Shown here: positions 48,763 to 59,259 of the stretch, in pieces
Layout: each line of letters begins with the position of its first letter
Position numbering within the stretch: position 1 is the first letter of the stretch
Assembly (NCBI RefSeq): GCF_003473485.1
Contig: NC_053049.1
Coordinates: forward strand, 11,656,001 to 11,720,000
Direction of reading: 5' to 3'
Length of the DNA stretch: 64,000 bases
Source: Medicago truncatula
Taxonomy: Eukaryota; Streptophyta; Magnoliopsida; Fabales; Fabaceae
Translations under genes and position numbers: made by a program
The notes under the pieces: model-generated
Seen by the model: the letters and a program-made list of their open reading frames with translations, nothing else
What the model was told of the DNA's origin: nothing
Databases searched by the model: none

Positions 48763-50808
48763 TAGGGGTGTTCGCGGTGCGGTTCGGCTCGGTTATGAGG
48801 CAAAAAGTGAACCGATCCAAAAAATCAAACATATGCGGTTCGGCTCGGTTCGGTTGGTGCTAGAAAAAAATCCGAACCGATCCGATCCAAATTATCGCGG
48901 TTTAATTTGGATCGGTTTTCGGTTATCCAAATTGTAAGGGGGTGTTTGTTTCAAGGTTAAGAATGACATTCCCGGAAATACATGGCTAGGGAATGATTAT
49001 ACCCATGTTTGTTATGAGGTTGAGAAAAAAATATTCCTGGGTATAAAGGTTCCTGGGAATGGAGTAACTTCCCATAACTTCCATTATTCCCATGAATTTA
49101 TTCCCATGTAAATAGATTTAAAAACAAAAATTGTAACTTCCAATTTTTTCAAGAATGTCAAGTTATTTGCCAAACACTTTTTTTAACAAATACTTAAGAA
49201 TCAAATTTTCATATTTTCATTCCCGAGTATCTTATTCTTGGGAATAATTTGTGTTTCCCAAAAACAAACGCCCCCTAAAAAAGTGATAGTAATATTCTTA
49301 TTAAAAATTATTTTGAGAGAATCTTTTTCCTTGTTCTACACATATAAAGTTACGACTTATAGTATCTCTTTTTTCTTTAATATATTATGTTGTAGAAAAT
49401 TCTTTCCTAATTCTATAATTTGTAGGATAGGTATACTGGACTGGATACATATAAGTTGCTGCAAACTTTTGTAGTATGCAATTTAAACAAATGCTATCCA
49501 TGGCAATGTTGCAAGTAGTTCAAGTTCAGCAGTAGAGTTCATGGATTCAACATTCCCAGCTATTCTACTCTCATTAGTTTGAATGTTTTCAGCCTGCAAA
49601 GTATACACATACGAATTAACAAATAATTCTATAACAAAGAAGATTCCAAACATAAATTCTCATTGGTTTGAATGTTATTTTTTTCCTTAAAAAAAACATA
49701 CATTTACGTGGCAAAAAACAAATCAACAATTGTCGTAACCAAACATTTTTTATACAAGAAGAAGTTATACTAAAGAAGTAAGTGATAAAAAAACCAAAAA
49801 AAATCAATCAACATTTTTTATACACAAGAAGTAAGTGAATCAAAGAACTTGTTCTTTCTAATCTATTTCATTCAACTATTGATCATGGATTTTGACAAAC
49901 TGATAAATTTTATTTAAGTAAAATACGCAAAGAAACCCAAGCTAATTTTTCTAAGATAAATTTCTAATCTAATTTTATTTAATTAGAACCCATCCTTTCT
50001 AATATATTCTTTCGGATGGATTTTCACAAGCTGATTTTATTTAAGAAAAGCTAGCTACCAAATTCTACAGGGACGCATCCCTTCCTTATAATGCAAAAAA
50101 TATAAGCTACCAGTAGCATTCAAAATTATAAAAAAACCTAAATTACAGCATCAATAGCGCCCTTTGATTATGGATTTCACAAATTGGACCAAAAAACCCA
50201 TTCTTTCTAATCTATCTGATTCAGCTATTGAAGAGAAGGAAAAGACTATCAAAGTAGTAGTGAGTATACACAAAAATGTTACCTGATGATCCATAGAGAG
50301 AGAGTCGGATCCGATGAGAGGATTGCTGGTGATGCTTGCCTAAGAGGATGACGGAATCGGCGGCGGTGGTACCGGTATTGGAGGTGAGCGACGCATTGCA
50401 AAGGGAGAGAAGAGAGGGGATTAGTGTTTGGAGTGTTGGTAGATTAGTGAATGAACCATTTGATTCCTTCAATTTAATAGCAAAAGTCATCATTGGGGAG
50501 TAAGAAAGAATTAAACACGCTCTTGGTACTTGGTACTTTGATAGATGGCTAGTTTGCTTTGGTAACTGATGAGAGCGATTTCAGCTGACAAAACCGGCCT
50601 AAGTAATAGAATAGTCTAGTAACAATATAATAAGTGCGGTTCGGTTTGGTTCGGCCTTAAGTTATAAACCAAAAACCGAACCGAACCGGTCGATTTTAAT
50701 TTTTATGGCCCAAACACATCCAAAAAAAATCGGTTTTTTGCGATTTTCGGTTTTTTTGGATCGGTTGGCAGTTTTTTTTTTGGATCGGTTCGGTTCTGAA
50801 CACCCCTA
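48763..50808 (-). mobile_element. hAT-type element carrying exon-like segments (Pack-type candidate)
   Basis: Ends TAGGGGTGTTC and GAACACCCCTA are inverted, with the 8-mer gagaaaat exact on both sides (48755-48762 and 50809-50816). Sub-terminal stretches on both sides are rich in cggttcggtt. No transposase is seen. On the minus strand a candidate exon (50493-50281, ending CATCAG before GTAACA) and a second one after TTTGCAG (49593-49480) join in frame as ...DSLSMDHQ+AENIQTNESRIAG.... This suggests captured gene pieces. I do not recognise the protein. Confidence 0.7.
48938..49275. mobile_element. Harbinger/Tourist-like MITE, TAA duplication
   Basis: The ends gggggtgtttgtttcaagg and cccaaaaacaaacgccccc are inverted repeats, flanked by TAA at 48935-48937 and 49276-49278. 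It is 338 bp long and nested in the hAT-type element. TAA target duplications are typical of PIF/Harbinger. Confidence 0.85.
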
Positions 50809-50816
50809 GAGAAAAT

Positions 50817-51791
50817 TGCTCTTCTCCCATCACATTTTGCCCGTTCCCAACTACACTTTGAAAAAGACCCCGCCTGAGTTAACTCATGCAGCTGTATAAC
50901 ATGCGTGACTTAAGGCATGTTGGAGTACAACCTGCGTGACTTAAGTCACGCTGCATCACTTGAACCACCTAGAACCACCGTGTTCCGAATCGTTTCCGGC
51001 CAGCACAACACAAGCTTGCTCCGTCATGGTGAGATTTTCGTTCTATTTTTTTGTTGTTTCTGTTTTTTCCTGGGCGAATTTTGATCCCCCGGTGATCTAT
51101 TTGATTATGAGTTGTGATCCATGTAACATTGTGTATAATTTATGTGTTGTTTTTGATTTTGTGTTGCAATTCCTCTGATGTTTGTTTATAATAACAAGTA
51201 CTATAAATCGCAAGACACAGTGCTGCAATTTTGTGTTGTTTTTTCCTCTGATGTTTGTTCATAATTCACTCCCATTCACATGCCAAAACCTTAACCTGTT
51301 CATCTCAGAATTCGTAACTCATGTTGAGGAATCCCTTCAGTAATACAAACATAGATACCATATCACTGCGTGAGTTGACTCACACGGGGGTAGTTTGGGA
51401 ATTTTGGTATGAGACGAGTAAAATGTGATGGGAGAAGAGCAATTTTCTTCTATAGAAGGTTCAGAATCAAAAAGAAAGGAACATGACAATGCAGTAAGGT
51501 TGCAATCTAGTACCGGAGCACTCAATAATAGGCAACTTAAGGCATTATCAGTTTATCACAAATCACTTAAACTTTCATACTTTAACAAACGAAAGCACAA
51601 ACATATCAACACTTGAAAGATCTGAAGATTACAACATGTCATAGCCTTTCAAGACCTCATACATTCCTTGTCATTGGCAAAGTACAAAAAACAATCAAAG
51701 AACCTCGGTTATATTTATGATATGTTTCAAGGCACACATTCAGAAACATAAACACAAGGGGAGAAGTTCGCTGAGTTGGGTATTTTCATAA
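50817..51791. other. Remainder of the split MITE and SYP5 3' flank
   Basis: The first 630 bp belong to the inverted-repeat element; a weak frame at 50960-51178 is not supported. From about 51,450 to 51,791 is the presumed 3'UTR and downstream flank of the minus-strand SYP5 gene. Confidence 0.5.
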
Positions 51792-53537
51792 TTACAAATA
51801 TTTGACAAGAAGCCATATGACAAGAACCAAACCCACTATACCAATCACTGCTAATAGCATGCACATGCACGAGCAACCTCCCTTAGTACGTTTGTTTAAA
51901 ATTGCCAAGTTCTTCTGCACTCTCTGTTATCACAACAGAAACAGAAAAGGTTAGTTGCATGCAACTTCTACAATATTAACATATATCCATTCAAGAATTA
52001 AAAAAAAAAAAAAACTTAAACGGGAAAAGGTAACAAGTTAATTATTAAAAAAATAAATAAATAGTAGAAGCATTAAAAAATTAACCCATCACCCCACCAA
52101 GCCGAAAAATGACAATTTTATCTTGCAAAAAGCATCCACAGATATTCAATAATTTATAAGTTAACCTAGTTAACTATGTAAGTTTACAGTAAATTTACTT
52201 AAATTGTATCTCCTCATACAAAAAGTAACAACATTAGCCCAAATCCCCGCAGATCCATGAATGACATGGCGTAAGTTTATTGTTTTCCCCAATTAATGAT
52301 TATATTCCAAAATACTGTACATCAACAAAGACAAACTGGCCTATCTTAATTCTTAGACAAAATACTTATCAGAATTAAGGAACTTAGAAACTAAACCATA
52401 TAGAATTCAAAGAAATTTTTGCATGATGAAGACTAATTATTGTAAACTTTTCCAATCTCAAAAAGTTTATTTTTGATATATGCCTAAAGAAAGTTGTGGT
52501 AAGAGTGTTACCCTCAGCCGAGAATCTGTGATATCTACATGTTCGTCCAAGTCATCCTAGCAGAAAATAAAGAGATTCAATTTTCATACCCATAGAAAAA
52601 CGGATCTCAAAAAATTAGCAAAGACAATTAAAATAGAATGGGAACATACAATGAGTCTAGTGTGTAGAGTCAGCTCTTCATTCACTGCCAACGCAATATG
52701 TTTTGTACTTAATACAGTCTCCTCCAATTTCTCAAGGCCCTCATCTTGTTCTGTTCGAAAAACAGCCACCAAAATCAATATCCAAAGCACAAACTATATA
52801 TTTCAATGTTCACACAATTCAAAAAGAAGTTACCTTTCATAACTTGCCTTTGCAGACCAACAAGTCCATTGTTGTCCAGGCCAACAGTTCTGCTCATTGC
52901 ATCTGGTTTAATTTCTGGCCCGAGCAAACTATCCCTATTTGCAAAGTTTGACATGTTCAAAGTTGAAGCCATTTGGTTAACCTTTGACCTCAAATTTGCA
53001 AGGTTGTCCTTGCGACGATTCATCTCCTTCTCAGACCTGTTTATCAGTTGACAAAGAAACGTGAAATGCATTACATCACATGCCTTTGCAGCTCAAAAGA
53101 AGACACTGACCTTATATTGATAACATATTTTCTTATCAGTATTATCACAAAAGTTTTATAGTATAATCATAAGAAAATGGTAAGGGGATAGATATGGAGA
53201 ATCCCACAAAACATTTTTCAAAATAAAAAGCATCATATTACTACAGGACATTGAGTTCAGGTCCTCATTGCACTGCTGTAATAGCACCATCCTTTCTTAA
53301 TCAGGATAAACACCAGCTGAATACTCACTTTACAGGGAGCTTTGACAAAAGGGATTGCAAGCTATCTAGTCGGGTCCCCAATATTGTGATCTTCCTTCTT
53401 ATAGCAGATGCATGACGTTGTGTTTCTGGTCCAGATGAAGGAAATGAATTATGTTCAGAAATCATGCCACTGATATCATCGGCAAGTTTCATTGCTTCAT
53501 TATATTCCTTCACCCATGAGTCTGAAGAAGATGCCAT
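51792..53537 (-). CDS. SYP5-type syntaxin (Qc-SNARE, SYP51/SYP52-like)
   Basis: Five coding exons on the minus strand: 53537-53329, 53036-52834, 52750-52650, 52556-52512 and 51923-51792. They total 690 nt (229 aa), close to Arabidopsis SYP51/52. The protein starts MASSSDSWVKEYNEAMKLAD. It has an N-terminal helical region (RRKITILGTRLDSLQSLL, EKEMNRRKDNLANLRSK), a SNARE motif from about residue 138 (DEGLEKLEETVLSTKHIALA...DSRLRRVQKNLAILNK), and a C-terminal membrane anchor (CMCMLLAVIGIVGLVLVIWLLVKYL). SYP5 proteins work with SYP2 and VTI1 in fusion at the prevacuolar compartment and vacuole. At the expected zero-layer position the sequence has His (ELTLHTRLI, codon CAC) where I recall Gln in Arabidopsis. 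A leader exon and 1.6 kb 5'UTR intron precede the start codon. Confidence 0.93.
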
Positions 53538-55260
53538 TGGCCTGAAATTAGGTGAAAAAGAAAGAAAAAATGAGAGGCAAATTATAGTGATTATATAGAA
53601 AGAAAAAAAAATCATCAATACAAGTTGTACATTTGTGCTTGTTAGATTTTACATCAAATGACACCAAAGATGAAACGAGAAAGATTCCATACAATCAACA
53701 ATCTAGAAAGTACCAACAACTTGAAGTAGTATCCAGCAAAATAAAGAGCTTTTCCATTCCACGTGATTAACACGGAATGAACACTACCTGGCTAGAGAAA
53801 CTCATAAAACTATGATTTGATATAGTAATTTACATAATATCTCCCACTTATGATAATTTAAAATCCATAGGTTGCAGCCTACTCAGCTGCTCAAAACAGC
53901 ACCCCACACACACACACACAGACCGGCATACAAACATGCAATCAAAATTATGATAACAAAAATACTGAAAACACTCTAACACAGACACAATGGTAATTTA
54001 CATTATAACGAAAACTTGCTAGACTCGACCACCAACATACATTGTCTCCAATTTAATTGCAGCTTTGACCGCAACTGAGTTCCATTAGACATTTAAAAAT
54101 ATAAAATATTTTCAACTTGGTAAGTAAAACACATGGCCAGCTAATATCTTGAAAAAAAAGTCAAAAATTCACAATCTATGTGTCTGCAACATTGATCCAA
54201 ATAGCCTGAGAAGGGTTTTTTGCTGTTGAAAAAACCTATTGAGAGAAAAACTACCAAGCTAGGAAGACATAGCTCTTAGTTAGCTACATCGAAGGAACCA
54301 ACGGCTGACAAAAGATAACTTAAGAAAATAGTTTGATTTATTTTATCTTCTGCTATAAAAATAGCATATACATAGGCGCTTACATGATAAAAATCTCATG
54401 CTATTCACATGCCTAGCTGATACAAACGTTTATTCAAACAAAGCCTTCGAAAATCTCCAATACACCTTCGAAAATTCCTCTCTCTATATCTAATAATTTA
54501 TAACAAAAAAGCAAACCGGATAGAAACAGAAGCAATCCACCACATAAACCTCAACAATAACTGCCACCTCCCACCCTTGACTATCAACCATTGAACCGGG
54601 TTTCCATTTAACACCACTCCCATCAACAGACGCCAGCATCCACATCCTTCTAAACCAAAGTCAGTGATGTTAAATAACGGCTACAGAGGCACTATAGCAT
54701 AGTGGAACTTGAACAAATCACCACTGTTCCGCTATAAACTATTTAGTACAGTGTGTCAAAATTTTCTACTGTCGAGATTAACAACACTTCTCAACATGAA
54801 TTTTCACAAACATATCAACCTCTTAACCTAAAAAACCAAACTAATTGCCTCAACATCAAATTCATCTACTAAAATCTACATCCACCACCATCACCTTGTG
54901 ATCACATAAACAATGAAAAATTACAAAATTCCAACCCATTGCAAAATCCCAAAAAAATTAACCACCTTTAACATCAAAATCATACACAAAACACAACAAT
55001 TCTCCAAAAACAATCATCGACCCAAAAAGTCAAAATCATCCACACAAAAAAACACGTTTTCACCATCTCCAAAATCACAATCCAGAATTCAAAACTAAAA
55101 ACAATTCAAATCACACGAAAAAACGAACAGATCGTAAAGAAGAATCAAATGTCACCTGTTAATTAAGGAGAAAAAACTTTCTCGGAATTAGGGTTTGGTA
55201 ATTGAGATGAAAGAGGATCGTCGATGAGATTGATCGATACGATGTCGTTTGTTTTAGGAT
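53538..55260 (-). promoter_or_regulatory. SYP5 5'UTR exon, leader intron and promoter start
   Basis: The acceptor TTTCAG lies 4 bp before the SYP5 ATG. A matching donor (TTAATTAACAG then GTGACATTTG) is at 55156/55155, giving a 1.6 kb intron in the 5'UTR. The leader exon contains aaaccctaattccgagaaag and a CT-rich start, common in plant housekeeping leaders. The transcription start is probably between 55,200 and 55,260; no TATA box is obvious. This leader and promoter region is the part repeated at 57.9 and 63.3 kb. Confidence 0.75.
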
Positions 55261-55809
55261 AGGAAGAAAGTAGCGTAACGGCGTGGTAGCACCGAGCGGC
55301 ACCGTTTGTGTGACGCTGTTGTCGTTTACGAAATGTGGATGAAACGGAAAAAGTCGTCGAACGCAGCGTCGTTTATGATGTCTCTTGTGGATTGTGCTAC
55401 GTCTACGCGGGTTATTTTGTTTTGTTGTATATCTCTACGATGACTGGTAAAAGTGTCACTTTTTTTTTTTTCTACAAAAAGTGGGTATTTTCATCATATA
55501 CATATTATTTGGGAGCATTCTAACTATGCTAACACATTATTTGGGCTGTCTCCATTGTTAACATCTGTTTCCCACTTGCCCTAAGTCAAAAATACGCACT
55601 CTGCACCGCACGCCGTCGCTTCCCATTTCTCACTCGTCGGCGTTACTCCGTCATAGCTTCTGCCTCCGGCACCACCTCTCGTTTTGGTTGATTAAGTGAG
55701 TATTTATAAATTCTATAACTTCCTCATTCATCTATCTCCCTCTCTTTGGTTCCACCTTCCAATGTAGAAATATTTCTCTCTGGTTATGAAAAATCCCAAT
55801 TCAATGCTA
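54741..55809 (-). repeat. SYP5 leader/promoter segment, copy 1 (at the gene)
   Basis: Shared with 57896-58565 (same orientation, matching 54741-55415) and with 62390-63816 (inverted, matching 54801-55809). It covers the distal part of the leader intron, the 5'UTR exon and about 550 bp upstream. Identity is high by eye (a few percent differences). Confidence 0.9.
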
Positions 55810-56280
55810 GGAATGAGGTATCGGCAGCCACCGTGACCGTTTTTGGTCCTTTTCACGTTGAGAACAAAAACCACAGCAAAATCGCCGTTACTGCCGTTAT
55901 GGAACGCTGTTACGGGCGCGATACGCCGTTACGGCCGCAAAACACCGTTACGGACTCCGTTACAGACTTGAAAATTCAGTAATTTGAACAGGAGAAAAGG
56001 AATCGAATCTCATATTAAAAAAAAAAAACTTTTTTACACAAATGAATTACTTACTTCTCTTCCTGCTTGCGACTTGCGATTCTGGTGTTGCCGTTTCTTG
56101 CTTCTTGTTCGTTCTGCTTGCCGTTTCTTTGTTCAGGTTTGCGATTCTGTTTTTTTTTTTTGTTTTTTTTTTTGAGTGAATAAGGTTTGTTATCAAGTCA
56201 ACTTGGTTACCAATACACACGCGTATGCGCCGCTTCACTCTTCATTCAATAATAATAAATTAATAATAATTAATAAGCTC
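55810..56280. other. Spacer between SYP5 promoter and the second 1.57 kb unit
   Basis: No gene. It contains a GC-rich patch with repeated cgccgttac/caccgttac motifs (about 55,880-55,970) and T-rich runs around 56,140-56,175. Confidence 0.4.
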
Positions 56281-57848
56281 CTTCTACTATACACCCATAT
56301 ATTTGTATGTACCAATACTCCAAATTAAAATGGCCAATAGATTTTTGACAGCATAGAACAAGTAAGTATGACTGGATTATAGAATTAGCACCACCAGACT
56401 TGTGAGTTTTGCATTTTGGGGCTTTTATTTTATGGTATAATTAATTTTAATTTGATTAAACAGAAAACAAATCATTACTTCTTCTCCTTCTTCATTGCAG
56501 TTCTTCTTCTTCATCTCCTTCATTGCAACCAGCACTCCAGTGGTCTAAATATTGAAAAGGACAGCAAAAAGAAGAAGGAGGCTACTATTTCAAGGTATCG
56601 GTTTGCATTTCGATCTCACTCCTTTTCAATTTTCACGATAATGATTTGTACGTGAGAGAGATGTTTTCACTCATCTACATGAATGTCGCTTCTCATAAAT
56701 TAATGTTTTTCATTGTAATTTATTTAATAATTTCATCAACCTCGTCTTGATCTATGTGTTTATATTCTTGTAATACAATGATTTGTGTTCTTGTGTTGCT
56801 TTCAGTTTATTCGAAGTATTCCTGCGGCATTACCCCTAACAATAGCTGCATGGAGTACAGTAGAATTCCCCGGTACAGTCATTCGGGATTTGCCAACTGA
56901 TCCGAGGGTCAGGAACGGCCTTTTGAAGCGCTAGTAGTTGTAGTTGTGGCCACACCAGAGAGCTACAGGTACACCTGGGGCAACAGAGCACTCACAGGCG
57001 GGGTCGGGGAATTGGACCTATTTGTAAAGGGTTATGCCTCTGTTTTTAGTCGGCTGTTTGACCAACCGCAGAAAGCCTTCACACATATTTCCTTCCTACC
57101 TCTTTCTATCATTCGGAAAAGTGGCCTAGCTAACTCTTGTATTGATCAAAGACTTGGGTAACTATTCGGTTAGCGTCTTTCACTTAATGAATCATGCCTT
57201 TTTCAAAGCATTACTATTCCTGAACCACAACTTAATAGAATTCATTCTTTAAGCCACATTTGCTGATGAAAGAACAGCAAGAACGGGTTTTTGAAAGACA
57301 AATGCAAAATGCAAAGAAAGCAATTTTTTTTTTAAATAAAGGATGTAAAGTTCAATTTTTAAATATTTAATTTTATCACATGATAAATAAAACTTTAAGA
57401 TTAAAATTGAAAAATTAATAAAAATGTCAAAAAGCAATCGTTTATATATTTTCATAGTTAGCTGGCCCGTTTGTTATAGATTTTTTTTAAAATAGATTTT
57501 TGTAATGTAATATGTTTTTGTTATAATATTTTTTAAGGAAAGCTTGAAATAAAAAATTTATTTGAATAGCTTATTTTAAAATGTCATTATAAGTATTTCA
57601 CCTTTTTGTTATAATTTTTTTTAAATACTAAAATTTTGAAAAAAATCTCTAAAAACAAGTTATTTCAAATAGCTTTTCATAAAAATCATTTTTGAAAGAT
57701 GTCATTTTGAAAAAAATATGTGCTTTTTACTATGTAAAATCTCAAAAAATAAATATTTAAGTTAGTAAATGTCAAAATAAATATTTGAGTAAATTTCCAA
57801 AAAAATCCATTTTTAGAATTACAAAGAAAAATCTATTTCTTTTAAAAA
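56281..57848 (+). repeat. 1.57 kb duplicated unit with mitochondrial-like core, copy 2
   Basis: Near-identical to 47116-48682. Its ATG for the small upstream exon is changed to ATT (cttcattgcagttc). The nad5-like 63 bp piece is at about 57,160-57,222 and is identical to copy 1. The right end stops inside the GGCCCGTTTGTT MITE, and a 47 bp spacer leads into SYP5 promoter copy 2. Confidence 0.7.
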
Positions 57849-57895
57849 TACAAGGATCAAGAGCATTGACTTATTAATCAACTGTTGAATTATTC

Positions 57896-58565
57896 ATTTA
57901 ATACAGTGTGTCAAAATTTTCTACTGTCGAGATTAACAACACTTCTCAACATGAATTTTCACAAAGATATCAACCTCTTAACCTAAAAACCAAACTAATT
58001 GCCTCAACATCAAATTCATCTACTAAAATCTACATCCACCACCATCACCTCATGATCACAAAAACAATGAAAAATTACAAAATTCCAACCCATCGCGAAA
58101 TCCCAAAAAAATTAACCACCTTTAACATCAAAATCATACACAAAACACAACAATTCTCCAAAAACAATCATCAACCCAAAAAGTCAAAATCATCCACACA
58201 AAAAAACACGTTTTCACCATCTCCAAAATCACAATCCAGAATTCAAAACTAAAAACAATTCAAATCACACGAAAAAACGAACAGATCGTAAAGAAAAATC
58301 AAATGTCACCTGTTAATTAAGGAGAAAAAACTTTCTCGAAATTAGGGTTTGGTAATTGAGATGAAAGAGGATCGTCGATGAGATTGATCGATACGATGTC
58401 GTTTTAGGATAGGAAGAAAGTAGCGTAACGGCGCGGTAGCACCGAGCGGCACTGTTTGTGTGACGCTGTTGTCGTTTACGAAATGCGGATGAAACGGAAA
58501 AAGTCATCGAACGCAGCGTCGTTTATGATGTCTCTTGTGGATTGTGCTACGTCTACGCGGGTTAT
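57896..58565 (-). repeat. SYP5 leader/promoter segment, copy 2 (direct)
   Basis: Repeats the distal leader intron, 5'UTR exon with donor (at about 58,312) and part of the promoter, in the same orientation as the SYP5 gene. A 4 bp deletion in gatgtcgttttaggat distinguishes it. It ends abruptly at gtctacgcgggttat, followed by a SINE fragment. No SYP5 coding exon follows it. Confidence 0.88.
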
Positions 58566-59259
58566 GTAAAGACAATACATAATATATGTAAGGTCCGGAG
58601 TTCGAACCCCAAACACCACAAAAAATCTAAGACACTATAATATTTTTAGTTTGTCTCTTAAATATCGTGTAAATATAATTTAAAGAAAAAATAACATATA
58701 TATGCAGGGACGTTTACATATTTAAACTTTCATTTTATTTTGTTTTTCTTATGATTCTCATTGTAATGCTTGCAAGAATAAGGAAGTGAAATGTTCTTCG
58801 ATCTATTTTATTCTTAAAATGAAAAAAGAAATAGATATTGTAGTTAAGGACATTAATTAAAGTGTCATAACAATACTCTATCTATTACTCAAATAAAATG
58901 CATGTAACCTGGTTTTGGAAGAAAGGCCAATTTCCAAGCCTCAAAAAAATGGGCTAGACACACGAAGCGACAAAATAAGTTCATATTTTCCCTTGTCTGC
59001 CATGGTTAAACTATGAAATGAATTAATCTGTGTCATTTATCTTCAATCTAAATAACTTTTGTAACCTTTAGTATCGATGTGCACTAATCAAAACCTGTTA
59101 ATTTATTTACAAATTACAACAAAAAGAATGATCCAAAACATAATAAAGAAACAATCAATAGCATACTCAAAACTATTTTCTCCCCCTCTAACTATCATCA
59201 GCTCAAATATCCAAAAGTCTTTATGCCATTCAAATGGGACAACTTTCGAATTCAAGAAC
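58566..59259. other. SINE fragment and 3' flank of the PPR gene
   Basis: Starts with a truncated tRNA-like repeat (gtaaagacaatacataatat, then ggagttcgaaccccaaac with a B box), also present in part at about 9,175. The rest to 59,259 is AT-rich and probably contains the 3'UTR of the minus-strand PPR gene. Confidence 0.5.

Larger units (their letters stand above)
48755..51449. mobile_element. Inverted-repeat element split by a nested hAT
   Basis: If the nested hAT is set aside, the left end gagaaaattgctcttctccc (48755-48762 joined to 50817 onward) mirrors the right end gggagaagagcaattttc (about 51431-51449), and the repeat continues into catcacatttt / aaaatgtgatg. The interior has the shared palindromic phrase gcgtgacttaagtcacgc (about 50,934). 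Flanks ttctatg and ttctata could be the target duplication. It is a non-coding MITE about 650 bp long before the insertion. Confidence 0.65.

Noticed and set aside
54913-55098. Lysine- and serine-rich frame (MKNYKIPTHCKIPKK...), also at 58.07 and 63.6 kb
   Set aside because: It lies antisense within the SYP5 leader intron and recurs only because that segment is duplicated; composition follows the A-rich DNA.
55335-55523. 62-codon frame, repeated inverted at 63.1 kb
   Set aside because: It is in the SYP5 promoter copies and ends in homopolymer T; shared because of the duplication, with no domain.
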